A stretch of DNA of 23,158 bases from Clostridia bacterium (lineage in GTDB: Bacteria; Bacillota_A; Clostridia; Oscillospirales; CAG-272). This document shows, one piece after another, positions 6,956-14,736 of this stretch. Location: positions 1 to 23,158 of the forward strand of contig JAGBRZ010000086.1 in the NCBI GenBank assembly GCA_017632155.1. Direction: 5' to 3'. Under the pieces are notes generated by a model. The model did not search any database, was not told where the DNA came from, and saw nothing but the letters and a program-made list of their open reading frames with translations. Position 1 is the stretch's first letter, and every line of letters begins with the position of its first letter. The translations under genes and the position numbers were made by a program.

Positions 6956-7502
6956 TTTCTTTGAAAAGCACTGCGCCGAAATAGGTGACGGTGTTCTGCC
7001 CGTTTATGTACTTCATATCAGCCGCCGCGGCAAGGAGCGACACGTTGAAGCCATACGCCTCAAGGGATGCCATTGCCAAATCGGGATGTCGGCAAGGTTC
7101 ATCGGTGCGCTTGGCACAGACCTTGCAAACGCCGCATCCGCCCGCGCTAAGGTGCAGTACCTTTTCGACCCCCGCCTCGCGGAAAACGGAGCGGAGCTTT
7201 TGGGAAATCGGATAAAAAGCCTTTTTAGCGGCAACCATTCCCTCAAAATCGAAGCTATCCTCAAGCTCGGACACGGTCTGATACACGAGCGCGTAATCGT
7301 ATTCCCGAACCTCCGCCATCAGCTCATCGATATCACCAACGTCGGGCGGGCACATATAGCACTTTCCATACATTCCGCAGCCGTTTGAGGCACAGATATC
7401 GCGGAAGACGCGGTCGAGAGAGATCTTATCCGTCGTTATAATATTCGCCTTGTAGGCACCGAGCGCGAGCGTCTCGGCAATCAGCTTATCAAACTTTTCC
7501 AT
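6948..7502 (-). CDS. DUF2284 family metal-binding protein
   Basis: About 184 residues from the ATG at 7502. GTG/ATG alternatives at 7523 and 7511 lie further inside the upstream gene and lack a better ribosome site. It has the DUF2284 pattern: a first cysteine cluster CGMYGKCYMCPP near residue 42 and a second cluster GGCGVCKVCAKRTDEPC in the C-terminal half. The arrangement suggests Fe-S or other metal binding. Genes of this family often lie beside corrinoid methyltransferases; the molecular role is not established, and electron supply for corrinoid activation is an inference from context. It overlaps the upstream methyltransferase stop and the downstream activator start, so all three appear translationally coupled. 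Confidence 0.85.
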   Translation of the reverse strand: MEKFDKLIAETLALGAYKANIITTDKISLDRVFRDICASNGCGMYGKCYMCPPDVGDIDELMAEVREYDYALVYQTVSELEDSFDFEGMVAAKKAFYPISQKLRSVFREAGVEKVLHLSAGGCGVCKVCAKRTDEPCRHPDLAMASLEAYGFNVSLLAAAADMKYINGQNTVTYFGAVLFKENE

Positions 7503-8493
7503 AATATTCATCAAATGCGGCAAAGAATGCCTTTATGTTCTCCCAAGGCGTCATGGGCGGAATGTCGCAACCCGACGAGAGCAAGAAATTGGGGTATTTC
7601 GAGCATTTTTCGAGCAGAGCAAGCGTTGCCTCACGCACTTTTTCGGGAGTTCCCATACGAAGGATGCCCGCGGGGTCGATGTTTCCCATGACGAGCGTAT
7701 CTGCGGGGACTTTTTTGATAATATCCTCTTCCATATCCACGGCGTTGCCGAAATGGTATGCCGCCGCGCCCGTTGAAAGGATCGAATCAAGCATTTTGGG
7801 CACGTTGTCGCCGCAGTTGTGGTAAATTACAATAAAATTATCATCCTGAAGAGCATCGACGATCTTTTTAACGTAGGGCGAGGAGAATTCCTCCTCGAGC
7901 ATCGGAGAAAGCAGACCCGAAACCGGCTCCGCCATCACGATTCCCGCAGCACCCGCCGCACGATACGCCTTTGCGTACTCGATGAGGAAAGCGGTCGACT
8001 TTTCGAGCACGAGATGCACCATATCGGGATCGTCATAGCAATCCATCATGATCTCGGTGACGTCAAGAAGTCTTGCCGCGAGCGAAAAGGGACCGATTAT
8101 GCCCGCGAAAGCAGGTCGGTCTGTGATCTTTTGAACGGCTTTTCTAACCGCTTCGATATAAATTCCCGTTCTGCCGCTTCCAACCTCGGGGATGCGGAGT
8201 GCCTCTGCCTCGGCGCTGTCCGTGATGAGTCTGCCCTTGACGGTGGGCACCTCGTCCTCCGAGAAGCTGACGGTCGCGCCAAAGGCTTCCGCCTCAAGCG
8301 AGAGATCCATAAAGCTGACAGATGCTGATGCATCAATCGCCTCTGCAACTGCCTGCATTCCGCGCGCCTGAAGCTCGCAATCCGAGATCAGCTCGCGGAC
8401 GCTGACGCCGAGAAGGCTGACCGAGGGAAAGGAGAGGAGGGGCATCGGCTTTTTACACTGCGCGGACTTAAGTTCTTCAATCCATTTTTTCAT
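7489..8493 (-). CDS. UroD-type corrinoid/CoM-like methyltransferase (MtaA/CmuA-like)
   Basis: 334 residues of the uroporphyrinogen-decarboxylase fold. The zinc-ligand set of MtaA-type methyltransferases is visible: HNC at His225-Cys227 and Cys309 in SSGCDIPP. True UroD enzymes lack this HXC...C set, so the protein should be a methyltransferase moving a methyl group between the corrinoid protein and a thiol or related acceptor. In methanogens the acceptor is coenzyme M; in Clostridia it may be another thiol or tetrahydrofolate route (inference). It starts one base after the stop of the preceding UroD-family gene and its stop overlaps the DUF2284 start, both signs of a tight operon. Confidence 0.88.
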   Translation of the reverse strand: MKKWIEELKSAQCKKPMPLLSFPSVSLLGVSVRELISDCELQARGMQAVAEAIDASASVSFMDLSLEAEAFGATVSFSEDEVPTVKGRLITDSAEAEALRIPEVGSGRTGIYIEAVRKAVQKITDRPAFAGIIGPFSLAARLLDVTEIMMDCYDDPDMVHLVLEKSTAFLIEYAKAYRAAGAAGIVMAEPVSGLLSPMLEEEFSSPYVKKIVDALQDDNFIVIYHNCGDNVPKMLDSILSTGAAAYHFGNAVDMEEDIIKKVPADTLVMGNIDPAGILRMGTPEKVREATLALLEKCSKYPNFLLSSGCDIPPMTPWENIKAFFAAFDEYYGKV

Positions 8494-8494
8494 T

Positions 8495-9616
8495 TTATAC
8501 TCTTATCTTCTTGATTTCTTCGGCATAATACTGCACAAGCTCAAATTTCGAGCCGGGCATGAGTCTGTGGTCGGGGCAAGGAATGAAACCGCCCATATCA
8601 AACAGACGCTTGATGCGCTCGATCTCCACATCGACCGCCGCCTTGTCCTTTCTGAGGGCGGTCTTATCCATACCGCCGACGCCAAGGATCTCCTTGCCGT
8701 ATTTCTTGCGCGCGGGCTCGAACTGATCGCCCCATACACCAACCTCAATCGGGAACAGAACGTTTACACCCGTCTCAAGCCAAGTGGGGATGAGCTTTTC
8801 TGTCACGCCGTCGCAGTCAAGCGAAATGATGTCTATTCCGTACTTATGAAGCAGATCGTTGCGCTTCTTGTAATGCTTGCGGCAGAGCTCGTCGAAGAGC
8901 TCGGGCGAGAGGAGCGGCCCGCTCTTGAAGCAGATATCTTCCCAATAGTGACCGAAATCGAACTGCGCGCCCGTTGCAAGCGCCGCCTCGACGCACTTAT
9001 ACTGCATTTCGGCATAAGTATCAACTATATCGGCAAAGAGCTCTTCGTCTTCATCGTAAATGAGATAGCTCATACCCATAACGGTGGTAATATCTCTGAT
9101 CTGACCCATAACGCTTCCAACACTGATGCCTATCGGATACTCCCACTCGCGAGTCTGATTGAAGTTCTTGAAGACCTCAAGATTGACTCTATCGGGTGAG
9201 TATTGCATTTTCGGCTTGAAGAGAGTTTCAAACGCCTCGCGATCCTTGAGGAGATAATCATCCTCGGAAGGAATTGATACCACGCCCGGCTTGATACGCT
9301 CGATAACGCCGTTTGGGGTCAGCACTCTTTGCGAGCCATCGGGAAGAGTTTCAAGGATCTCGCGCTTGAAGCGCGGAAAAAGACTGCTATTCGTACCAAC
9401 GGTGTTGTACCAGTTGCAATCCCAGCCGATGATCTTGTCAAGCTCGCGCTGCTCGGGAGAGTTGTCGCGAACCGCCGCCTTTGCCATTTCGGACGTGATA
9501 TGACCCTCGGCTGCCCATTCGGCTAGAAGCTCGCGCCAATAGCCGAAATGCACGGCGGGGATGCGGTCGGTATCCTTATAATGAAGGATATTCATACAGC
9601 GTTCGCGTGTTGTCAT
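8495..9616 (-). CDS. UroD-family protein, probable substrate-specific methyltransferase
   Basis: 373 residues of the uroporphyrinogen-decarboxylase family with the N-terminal TTRERCMNILHYKDTDRIP pattern typical of its corrinoid-linked branch. Unlike the downstream paralogue it lacks the HXC zinc pair: the equivalent strand reads LDCDG (267-269). The C-terminal loop is IPCPDHRLMPG with Cys347 and His350. Candidate alternative ligands are His223 (FGHYWED) and Cys229. By position between the corrinoid protein and the MtaA-like enzyme it is the best candidate for the enzyme that demethylates the growth substrate. The substrate (a methoxy-aromatic, methylamine, betaine or other compound) cannot be read from sequence. 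GGAGG lies 6-7 bases before the ATG, and the gap to the upstream gene is 17 bases. Confidence 0.85.
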   Translation of the reverse strand: MTTRERCMNILHYKDTDRIPAVHFGYWRELLAEWAAEGHITSEMAKAAVRDNSPEQRELDKIIGWDCNWYNTVGTNSSLFPRFKREILETLPDGSQRVLTPNGVIERIKPGVVSIPSEDDYLLKDREAFETLFKPKMQYSPDRVNLEVFKNFNQTREWEYPIGISVGSVMGQIRDITTVMGMSYLIYDEDEELFADIVDTYAEMQYKCVEAALATGAQFDFGHYWEDICFKSGPLLSPELFDELCRKHYKKRNDLLHKYGIDIISLDCDGVTEKLIPTWLETGVNVLFPIEVGVWGDQFEPARKKYGKEILGVGGMDKTALRKDKAAVDVEIERIKRLFDMGGFIPCPDHRLMPGSKFELVQYYAEEIKKIRV

Positions 9617-9633
9617 ATCATCCTCCGGATATT

Positions 9634-10266
9634 TTATTTGCAGAATTCAACAGCCGCATCCGCAGCGCTTGCCGCGTCAACGGTATAGATGTCAGCTCCG
9701 ATCTTCTTACAATAATCCTCGCTTACAGGTGCACCGCCGATCATGATCTTGACCTTATCGCGGATACCTGCCTCCTCAGCCTTCTTTACGACATCCTCCA
9801 TCACGCTCATTGTGGTGGTGAGAAGTGCCGAGCAGCAGATGACCTGACAGTTCTGCTCGATTGCTGTCTGCACAAAGGTTTCGGGAGAAACGTCGGTACC
9901 GAGGTCAACTACCTCAAGGCCCTTGCCCTCCATCATCATCTTTACAAGGTTCTTTCCGATGTCGTGAAGGTCGCCCTGAACGGTGCCAATACAGACCTTA
10001 CCGTTTGCGGCAACTCCGTTTGCGGCAAGAAGAGGCTTGAGGATCTGTGTGCCCATATTCATCGCGCGAGCGGCAACGAGAACCTCGGGGACGTAGATCT
10101 CATTATTCTTAAACTTTTCACCGACGACGTTCATACCCGCAAGAAGTCCCTCGTTAAGGATCAGCTCGGGGCTGATGCCCTCCTCAACTGCCTGAGTGAC
10201 GAGCTCCTTTACGATCTTTGCTTTACCCTTCTGAAGGTTTTCGGAAATATCATTTAAAATAACCAT
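9634..10266 (-). CDS. Corrinoid (cobalamin-binding) methyl-carrier protein
   Basis: 210 residues with the two-part structure of MtaC/MttC/MtgC-type proteins: an N-terminal four-helix cap (about 1-88) and a Rossmann-like B12 domain containing GTVQGDLHDIGKNLV, with the DXHXXG motif at Asp99-His101-Gly104 (His101 is the lower axial cobalt ligand). It carries the methyl group between the substrate methyltransferase and the second methyltransferase. It is the first gene of the operon, preceded by AAGGAG (complement of 10274-10280) and its own promoter. Length and motifs are standard; nothing is missing. Confidence 0.94.
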   Translation of the reverse strand: MVILNDISENLQKGKAKIVKELVTQAVEEGISPELILNEGLLAGMNVVGEKFKNNEIYVPEVLVAARAMNMGTQILKPLLAANGVAANGKVCIGTVQGDLHDIGKNLVKMMMEGKGLEVVDLGTDVSPETFVQTAIEQNCQVICCSALLTTTMSVMEDVVKKAEEAGIRDKVKIMIGGAPVSEDYCKKIGADIYTVDAASAADAAVEFCK

Positions 10267-10297
10267 GGTATTTGCTCCTTTAAATATTATTATATTA

Positions 10298-10326
10298 ATT
10301 ATATACTAACTTAAAAGAAATTTCAA
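10298..10326 (-). promoter_or_regulatory. Promoter of the corrinoid methyltransferase operon
   Basis: Minus-strand TTGAAA (10321-10326), a 17-bp spacer and TATAAT (10298-10303), about 30 bases before the ATG at 10266. No other promoter is evident within the five-gene run down to 5450. Confidence 0.82.
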
Positions 10327-10365
10327 TAGCTTACTCAAAAAAATATGAAATAAACTGCATTTCTC

Positions 10366-10394
10366 TTGATATTTCCGATCTCTTATGTTATAAT
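10366..10394 (+). promoter_or_regulatory. Promoter of the paralogous lipoprotein pair
   Basis: TTGATA (10366-10371), a 17-bp spacer and TATAAT (10389-10394). The start site lies just upstream of AAGGA (10411-10415) and the ATG at 10426. It is back to back with the corrinoid operon promoter. Confidence 0.82.
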
Positions 10395-10425
10395 AAACAT
10401 ATTCAAAAACAAGGAAATATTAACT

Positions 10426-11718
10426 ATGACATTCAAAAAAATCACATCCGTAATTTTGATCATTTTCACGCTGCTCTCGCTTTGCTCCTGCAAGCCCGAG
10501 GAGGCTGAAATCACCACAGAAGCGGCAGTTGAAACCTCAGCGCCCGAGGCGGCTAAGCTCACCTTTATTGACAACGGCAAGACCGATTTCAAGATCATTC
10601 GCTCCGAGGATGCCGAAGGATATTATCTTGACACCGCCCGTATCGTATACCGCAAGCTCAAGGAGGAATTCAGCCCCGACTTCAAGCAAGCGGAAGACTG
10701 GATCAATCCCCTCGAGCCCGATCCCACGGCGGCACACGAGATCCTTCTATTCAACACCAACCGCGCGGAATCTGCGGCGGCTGTTGCCGAGTTGAAGACC
10801 CCCGGCTACATCATTCGAGTCACCGACTGCAAGATCGTCATCGCAGGCTCCGGAATCACACAGTGCAATGCCGCACTAAATGAATTTTTCTATAAAATCA
10901 TTCCCGAAAATACACAAAACGGCACAACCTCATTCCCCATAGGACTTGAAGTCAAGTGCGAGCTTGCCGACACCGCTTTTGACTTTGGAGCGGCAATCTC
11001 TGCCGGCAAGGGCATAGGTGCGCACATCACAGAGGTCTTCAAATATTCCGGACGTGATGGTTTCTCTTCTTCTCAGGGCGCAACAAGCGACGGTAAATAC
11101 GTTTATATTGCCACAAAAAAGAAGGATGGCAGCACAGAAACCGACAAAATCGTCAAGGTTGATGCCGAGACCTGGGAGATCGTGAAGGTCAGCGATGAGC
11201 TCTATCTTGATCACGCAAACGATATGACGTACGATACCGCACGCGGTCAGCTCGCCGTGGTCAATATGCTGGGTGGCGTAATTTCCTTTGTCGAAACCGA
11301 AAACCTCACCGTTACAAAAGCACCAAGCCACCCATTCTTTACAAGCGCGATCGAGTATATCGAAGAAAACGGTCAATATCTTCTCCGTGCGGGCAACGGA
11401 TTCATATACACCGACGGAGATCTGAATCAACTTTCTTACCACGAGGTCAACGGCTACCCCACCGAGCTTGACAAATACACGGGTCAGGGAATGTATGCGG
11501 ACACAAGCTATCTCTACATCCCCCGAAGTCCTACTGCAGGATTTTCCGATAATATCATCATCGTCTGCGATTCAGAAGGCAACTATCTGACCACTGTGAC
11601 TCTTGCAACCAAAATGGAATCAGAAACTATCTTCACCATCGGTGGAAAATTCTACGTCAGCTTTAACAAGAGCTGTAACGTAATATGCGAAATGGAATTT
11701 TACGAGGTTTTTGAATGA
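10426..11718 (+). CDS. Lipoprotein with GH-associated N-terminal module and beta-propeller-like domain
   Basis: 430 residues from the ATG at 10426; an upstream ATG at 10366 overlaps the -35 box and is rejected. The signal peptide ends at lipobox LCSC (Cys22), followed by an Ala/Glu/Thr/Pro linker to about residue 44. Residues about 48-165 share a module with the next gene: GKTDFKIIR, ISPDF-type helix, HEILLFNTNRAES and YIIRVTDCKIVIAG. Residues about 195-430 show repeats of the type GKYVYIATKK, VKVDAETWEIVK and HANDMTYD, as in WD/NHL-like propellers that bind ligands or partners. I cannot name an enzymatic activity. Its stop overlaps the next start (ATGA), so both are translated together. It probably sits on the outer face of the membrane. 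Confidence 0.8.
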   Translation: MTFKKITSVILIIFTLLSLCSCKPEEAEITTEAAVETSAPEAAKLTFIDNGKTDFKIIRSEDAEGYYLDTARIVYRKLKEEFSPDFKQAEDWINPLEPDPTAAHEILLFNTNRAESAAAVAELKTPGYIIRVTDCKIVIAGSGITQCNAALNEFFYKIIPENTQNGTTSFPIGLEVKCELADTAFDFGAAISAGKGIGAHITEVFKYSGRDGFSSSQGATSDGKYVYIATKKKDGSTETDKIVKVDAETWEIVKVSDELYLDHANDMTYDTARGQLAVVNMLGGVISFVETENLTVTKAPSHPFFTSAIEYIEENGQYLLRAGNGFIYTDGDLNQLSYHEVNGYPTELDKYTGQGMYADTSYLYIPRSPTAGFSDNIIIVCDSEGNYLTTVTLATKMESETIFTIGGKFYVSFNKSCNVICEMEFYEVFE

Positions 11719-13016
11719 AAAAAATAATTATATTCCTTTTGGCTGCGGTGGCTATGCTTGCGTCGGTTTCTTGCGTACCCGAAGATGTGGCAAACGAAAC
11801 CTCCCCGCACGAAGCAACCGCACCCGAAACCACATCAGAACCCACAGCACCCGAGCTTGTTTTGGTCGATGGCGGGAAAACAGATTTCAAGGTCGTTCGC
11901 GCCGAGGGTGCAAAAGGATTCGCCTTTGACACCGCTGCGGCATTCAACAAAAGGCTCCGGGATAAGATCAGCCCCGACTTCATAATCACCGATGACTGGG
12001 TAAGCCCTAGAAAACCTTCGCCCGAAAAGGATCACGAGATCCTTCTCTTCGAAACGAACCGCGCCGAATCCCTGGCGGCAATAGCAGATCTTGATTTTCA
12101 CGGCTACATCATCCGAGTGACCGATTGCAAGATCGTTATCGTCGGCACCTCCCCCGCCGCCTGCAGCGAAGCCTTGTACCATTTTGTTGACACCTTGATC
12201 CCCGAGCATACCAAGAACGGAAAAATCAGCTTTCCGATCGGTCTTGAAGTAAAGCAGGAATTCAAGGCAAGTGATCTTGATATTGCCAAAGCTTTGCGCC
12301 AAGGGAAAGCGCTTTGCGCTGATTTTGAGGTTATTTTCAACTATCCGATCAAAGATGGATTCAATGCCGCGCAGGGTGTGGCAACCGACGGATCATCGGC
12401 TTACGTTGTGATGATGGATTCCTCGGGAGAGCGCGAGGTCGGCCGCATTGTGATGGTCGATATGGCAACCTGGACAGTCGTTAAAGAAAGCGAAACGATG
12501 ACACTCGACCACTCAAACGATATGACCTACGATCCCGCAACGAAGCAGCTCATCGTCACGAATATGTATGACAACCTCGTTTCGATCATCGATGCGGAAA
12601 CTCTCACCCTCGTTGAGCAGAAAAAGCTTCCATACGGCACGTACGGTGCGGGATACATTGACGGCAGCGAAAAATACGCCTTTCTTGGCTACGGTTCCGT
12701 CGGCGGACTTGTTATCACCGACAAAGCTTTCAACGTTCTGCGTTCAACTCCCCTTGACTCCGTCACCAATTACGTCGGTCAGGGTATGGACGCTGACGCG
12801 AAATACGCATACGTTCCGCTCAGCCCCAAAAGCGGAATAGATCACAACATAATCCAGATCTACGACATCACAAGCGGCGAATTTTTCGGAAATGCGATCG
12901 TCAAGACCACAATGGAATCCGAATCTATGTTCCACGTGGGCGATGACATTTATATGCACTTCAATAACCAAGGCTCAAAGATAGCCAAGCTTGAGTTTTA
13001 TATCAGATTTGAATAA
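11715..13016 (+). CDS. Paralogous lipoprotein, second copy of the pair
   Basis: 433 residues with the same layout as the gene before it: signal peptide ending SVSC (Cys20), a Thr/Glu/Pro linker to about 48, an N-terminal module with GKTDFKVVR (54-62), HEILLFETNRAES (107-119) and YIIRVTDCKIVIVG (131-144), then a propeller-like domain with YVVMMDSSGE, VMVDMATWTVVK, DHSNDMTYD, GQGMDADAKYAYVPL and a C-terminal MESESMFHVGDDIY block. Clear similarity along the whole length points to an old tandem duplication. It overlaps the upstream stop by 4 bases. The two may form a heteromer at the cell surface (inference). No catalytic residues are recognised. Confidence 0.82.
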   Translation: MKKIIIFLLAAVAMLASVSCVPEDVANETSPHEATAPETTSEPTAPELVLVDGGKTDFKVVRAEGAKGFAFDTAAAFNKRLRDKISPDFIITDDWVSPRKPSPEKDHEILLFETNRAESLAAIADLDFHGYIIRVTDCKIVIVGTSPAACSEALYHFVDTLIPEHTKNGKISFPIGLEVKQEFKASDLDIAKALRQGKALCADFEVIFNYPIKDGFNAAQGVATDGSSAYVVMMDSSGEREVGRIVMVDMATWTVVKESETMTLDHSNDMTYDPATKQLIVTNMYDNLVSIIDAETLTLVEQKKLPYGTYGAGYIDGSEKYAFLGYGSVGGLVITDKAFNVLRSTPLDSVTNYVGQGMDADAKYAYVPLSPKSGIDHNIIQIYDITSGEFFGNAIVKTTMESESMFHVGDDIYMHFNNQGSKIAKLEFYIRFE

Positions 13017-13049
13017 AAATAAAGGACTGCGTGCGCAGTCCTTTATTTT
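13016..13049. terminator. Bidirectional intrinsic terminator
   Basis: Stem AAAATAAAGGACTGC (13016-13030), loop GTGC, GCAGTCCTTTATTTT (13035-13049). It lies between the convergent lipoprotein pair and the sulfatase gene, overlapping both ends. Confidence 0.92.
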
Positions 13050-14472
13050 AATATCTTCCGATCCTCGTCTGCCCGGGTCTTTGAACAACGGCGGAGACGT
13101 CGAAGGATTTTTTGAGCATGTTGAAGCGAATTTCGGTGTACGCGGGGTCATACCAGAGGTTGTGTTCCTCGCGGGGATCTTCGTCCATATCGTAAAGTTC
13201 ACCGGTTTCAATGCCGTGGTAGACCACGAGCTTATAGCGGCGGTCGCGGAGCATTGTGGCATATGCGGCGGGTCTGCCGGGGCCGAGGCAGGACCAATAA
13301 TACTCGGTGCGAACGTAGTCGCGCTCGATGCCCTCGCCGCCGTCTTCGGAGAGCGCGGCACAAAGCGAATGGCCGTGCGTATCGGGGAATTCGATTCCGC
13401 AAAGCTCGGCGATAGTGGGGGCGATGTCGGTATACTCGGTAATTCCCTTCACCACCTTGCCCGAAGCAAAGCGTGCGGGACAGGAGAAGATGAGCGGCAC
13501 GCGCACCGCACCGTCATAGAAACGGCAGCCCTTGTGCGTCAGACCGTGGTCACCGAGCATCTCGCCGTGGTCGGAGGAGAAAATGATGACGGTATCGTCT
13601 CGCAGACCGAGGGCGTCAATGACGTCTATAATGCGTCCGTAATGCGTGTCAACGATCTCGCAGGTGCCGTAATAGGACGCCTTGTTGCGGCGCATCACGT
13701 CATCGGGAGCGTTGACACCCTTTGATTGATGGTATGCAAGCTCAAGTTGTTCACCAAGCGTATAATCTGATTCGTTGAAGATCGGGTCGGGGATATTTCG
13801 CGCAAGGTATTTTTCAACGAGGTGAGCGGGCGCATCGTATGGCGGGTGCGGGTCAAAGCAGTTGACCGAAAGCAGCCACGGCTCGTCAGATTCGGCTCTG
13901 TCGCGTATAAACTTTTCGGCCTCCTCCGCCATCCAAGCGGTCTGTCGAAGCTCAATGGGCGCATCCTCGCGGTACCAGAAATAGTCGCTTTTGCCGCTAT
14001 CGTTTGTCATAATATCGCGGAAGTTGATGCCCTTGCGCTTCAGCCACTCGCGGTATTCATTGACCCCCGATTCCATCTGATGTCCGCCCGAAAGGCTGTA
14101 AATGAAGGTTTCGTAGCCGTCCTCGCCGCGCTCCTCGTAGCCGCGCCAGGCGGTTGTGATGTGAAGCTTGCCGATGTTTCCGCAATGGTAGCCCGAGTCG
14201 GCGAGTGCCTTGGTGATAAGGGTGCAATGCTCGGGCAGATTATCGCCGCCGAGAATATTGGCATTGATCGACGAGGGATATTTGCCCGTCAAAAAGCTCG
14301 ACCGGCTCGGCGTGCAAACAGGATTCTGCACATAAGCCTTGTCAAAAGCAACGCCCTCACGACAAAGCCTGTCAAGATTCGGCGTGTCTATGTATTCGTT
14401 TCCGAGTGCGCGTATAGTGTCATACCTCTGCTGATCGGCACAAAGCCAAAGAATATTAGGCCTTTTTTTCAT
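13048..14472 (-). CDS. Type I sulfatase, Cys-type, cytoplasmic
   Basis: 474 residues, family S1 alkaline-phosphatase fold. Metal-site residues Asp13-Gln14 lie in ILWLCADQQR. The formylglycine signature CTPSR starts at Cys53, with SSFLTGKYP downstream. Further catalytic-site segments are GKLHITTAW (about 101-109), FDPHPPYDAP (about 206-215) and SSDHGEMLGDHG (299-310, Asp301-His302), plus THKG at 312-315. Cys53 must be converted to formylglycine by an anaerobic sulfatase-maturating enzyme, not encoded here. There is no signal peptide, so imported sulfated sugars or small sulfate esters are more likely substrates than polymers (inference). GGAG lies 8 bases before the ATG. Transcription would start near 14590, giving a leader of over 100 bases with a hairpin. 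Confidence 0.92.
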   Translation of the reverse strand: MKKRPNILWLCADQQRYDTIRALGNEYIDTPNLDRLCREGVAFDKAYVQNPVCTPSRSSFLTGKYPSSINANILGGDNLPEHCTLITKALADSGYHCGNIGKLHITTAWRGYEERGEDGYETFIYSLSGGHQMESGVNEYREWLKRKGINFRDIMTNDSGKSDYFWYREDAPIELRQTAWMAEEAEKFIRDRAESDEPWLLSVNCFDPHPPYDAPAHLVEKYLARNIPDPIFNESDYTLGEQLELAYHQSKGVNAPDDVMRRNKASYYGTCEIVDTHYGRIIDVIDALGLRDDTVIIFSSDHGEMLGDHGLTHKGCRFYDGAVRVPLIFSCPARFASGKVVKGITEYTDIAPTIAELCGIEFPDTHGHSLCAALSEDGGEGIERDYVRTEYYWSCLGPGRPAAYATMLRDRRYKLVVYHGIETGELYDMDEDPREEHNLWYDPAYTEIRFNMLKKSFDVSAVVQRPGQTRIGRY

Positions 14473-14554
14473 TTTGATTGCTCCATAGAATGAATGTATT
14501 TGCTTGTAGTATGTATTATTATTTATAATCCAACATTAGCTTCCCCTTCGGTAC

Positions 14555-14581
14555 CTCGGTTTAGCACAACCCTAAACCGAG
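14555..14581 (-). promoter_or_regulatory. Hairpin in the sulfatase mRNA leader
   Basis: A 9-bp perfect inverted repeat, CTCGGTTTA (14555-14563) and TAAACCGAG (14573-14581), with a 9-base loop. It would form close to the 5' end of the sulfatase transcript, just downstream of its promoter. No riboswitch class is recognised. Confidence 0.5.
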
Positions 14582-14596
14582 TCCGACGATAAGCAT

Positions 14597-14625
14597 ATTA
14601 TAGCATAGTTCCTATAATATTTCAA
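14597..14625 (-). promoter_or_regulatory. Promoter of the sulfatase gene
   Basis: Minus-strand TTGAAA (14620-14625), a 17-bp spacer and TATAAT (14597-14602). Confidence 0.8.
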
Positions 14626-14665
14626 CAGAAAATTATATGGAAATCAATATTTTCATCGAGAAAAA

Positions 14666-14699
14666 TGACAGGATTTAGGAACCTCTGCGCGCGGCAAAA
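14666..14699 (-). repeat. Truncated copy of the family 2 tRNA-tailed element
   Basis: The segment matches the T-arm side and adjacent GC-rich stem of the full copy at 22925-22956 (GACAGGAT.., ACCTCTGCGCGCGGCAAAA), with TTAGG in place of TCTG at the T-loop. The rest of the element is absent, so it cannot form the outer stem. Confidence 0.75.
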
Positions 14700-14704
14700 T
14701 GAGA

Positions 14705-14736
14705 AAAACCTCTGCAAAAACTACTGCAGAGGTTTT
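14705..14736. terminator. Intrinsic terminator
   Basis: 12-bp stem AAAACCTCTGCA (14705-14716) and TGCAGAGGTTTT (14725-14736) with an 8-base loop. On the minus strand it is followed by T-rich sequence, fitting termination of the cysteine peptidase gene ending at 14849. Confidence 0.75.

Noticed and set aside
10366..10425. Longer N-terminus for the first lipoprotein (start at 10366)
   Set aside because: It overlaps the -35 and -10 boxes and would put 20 residues in front of the lipoprotein signal peptide.
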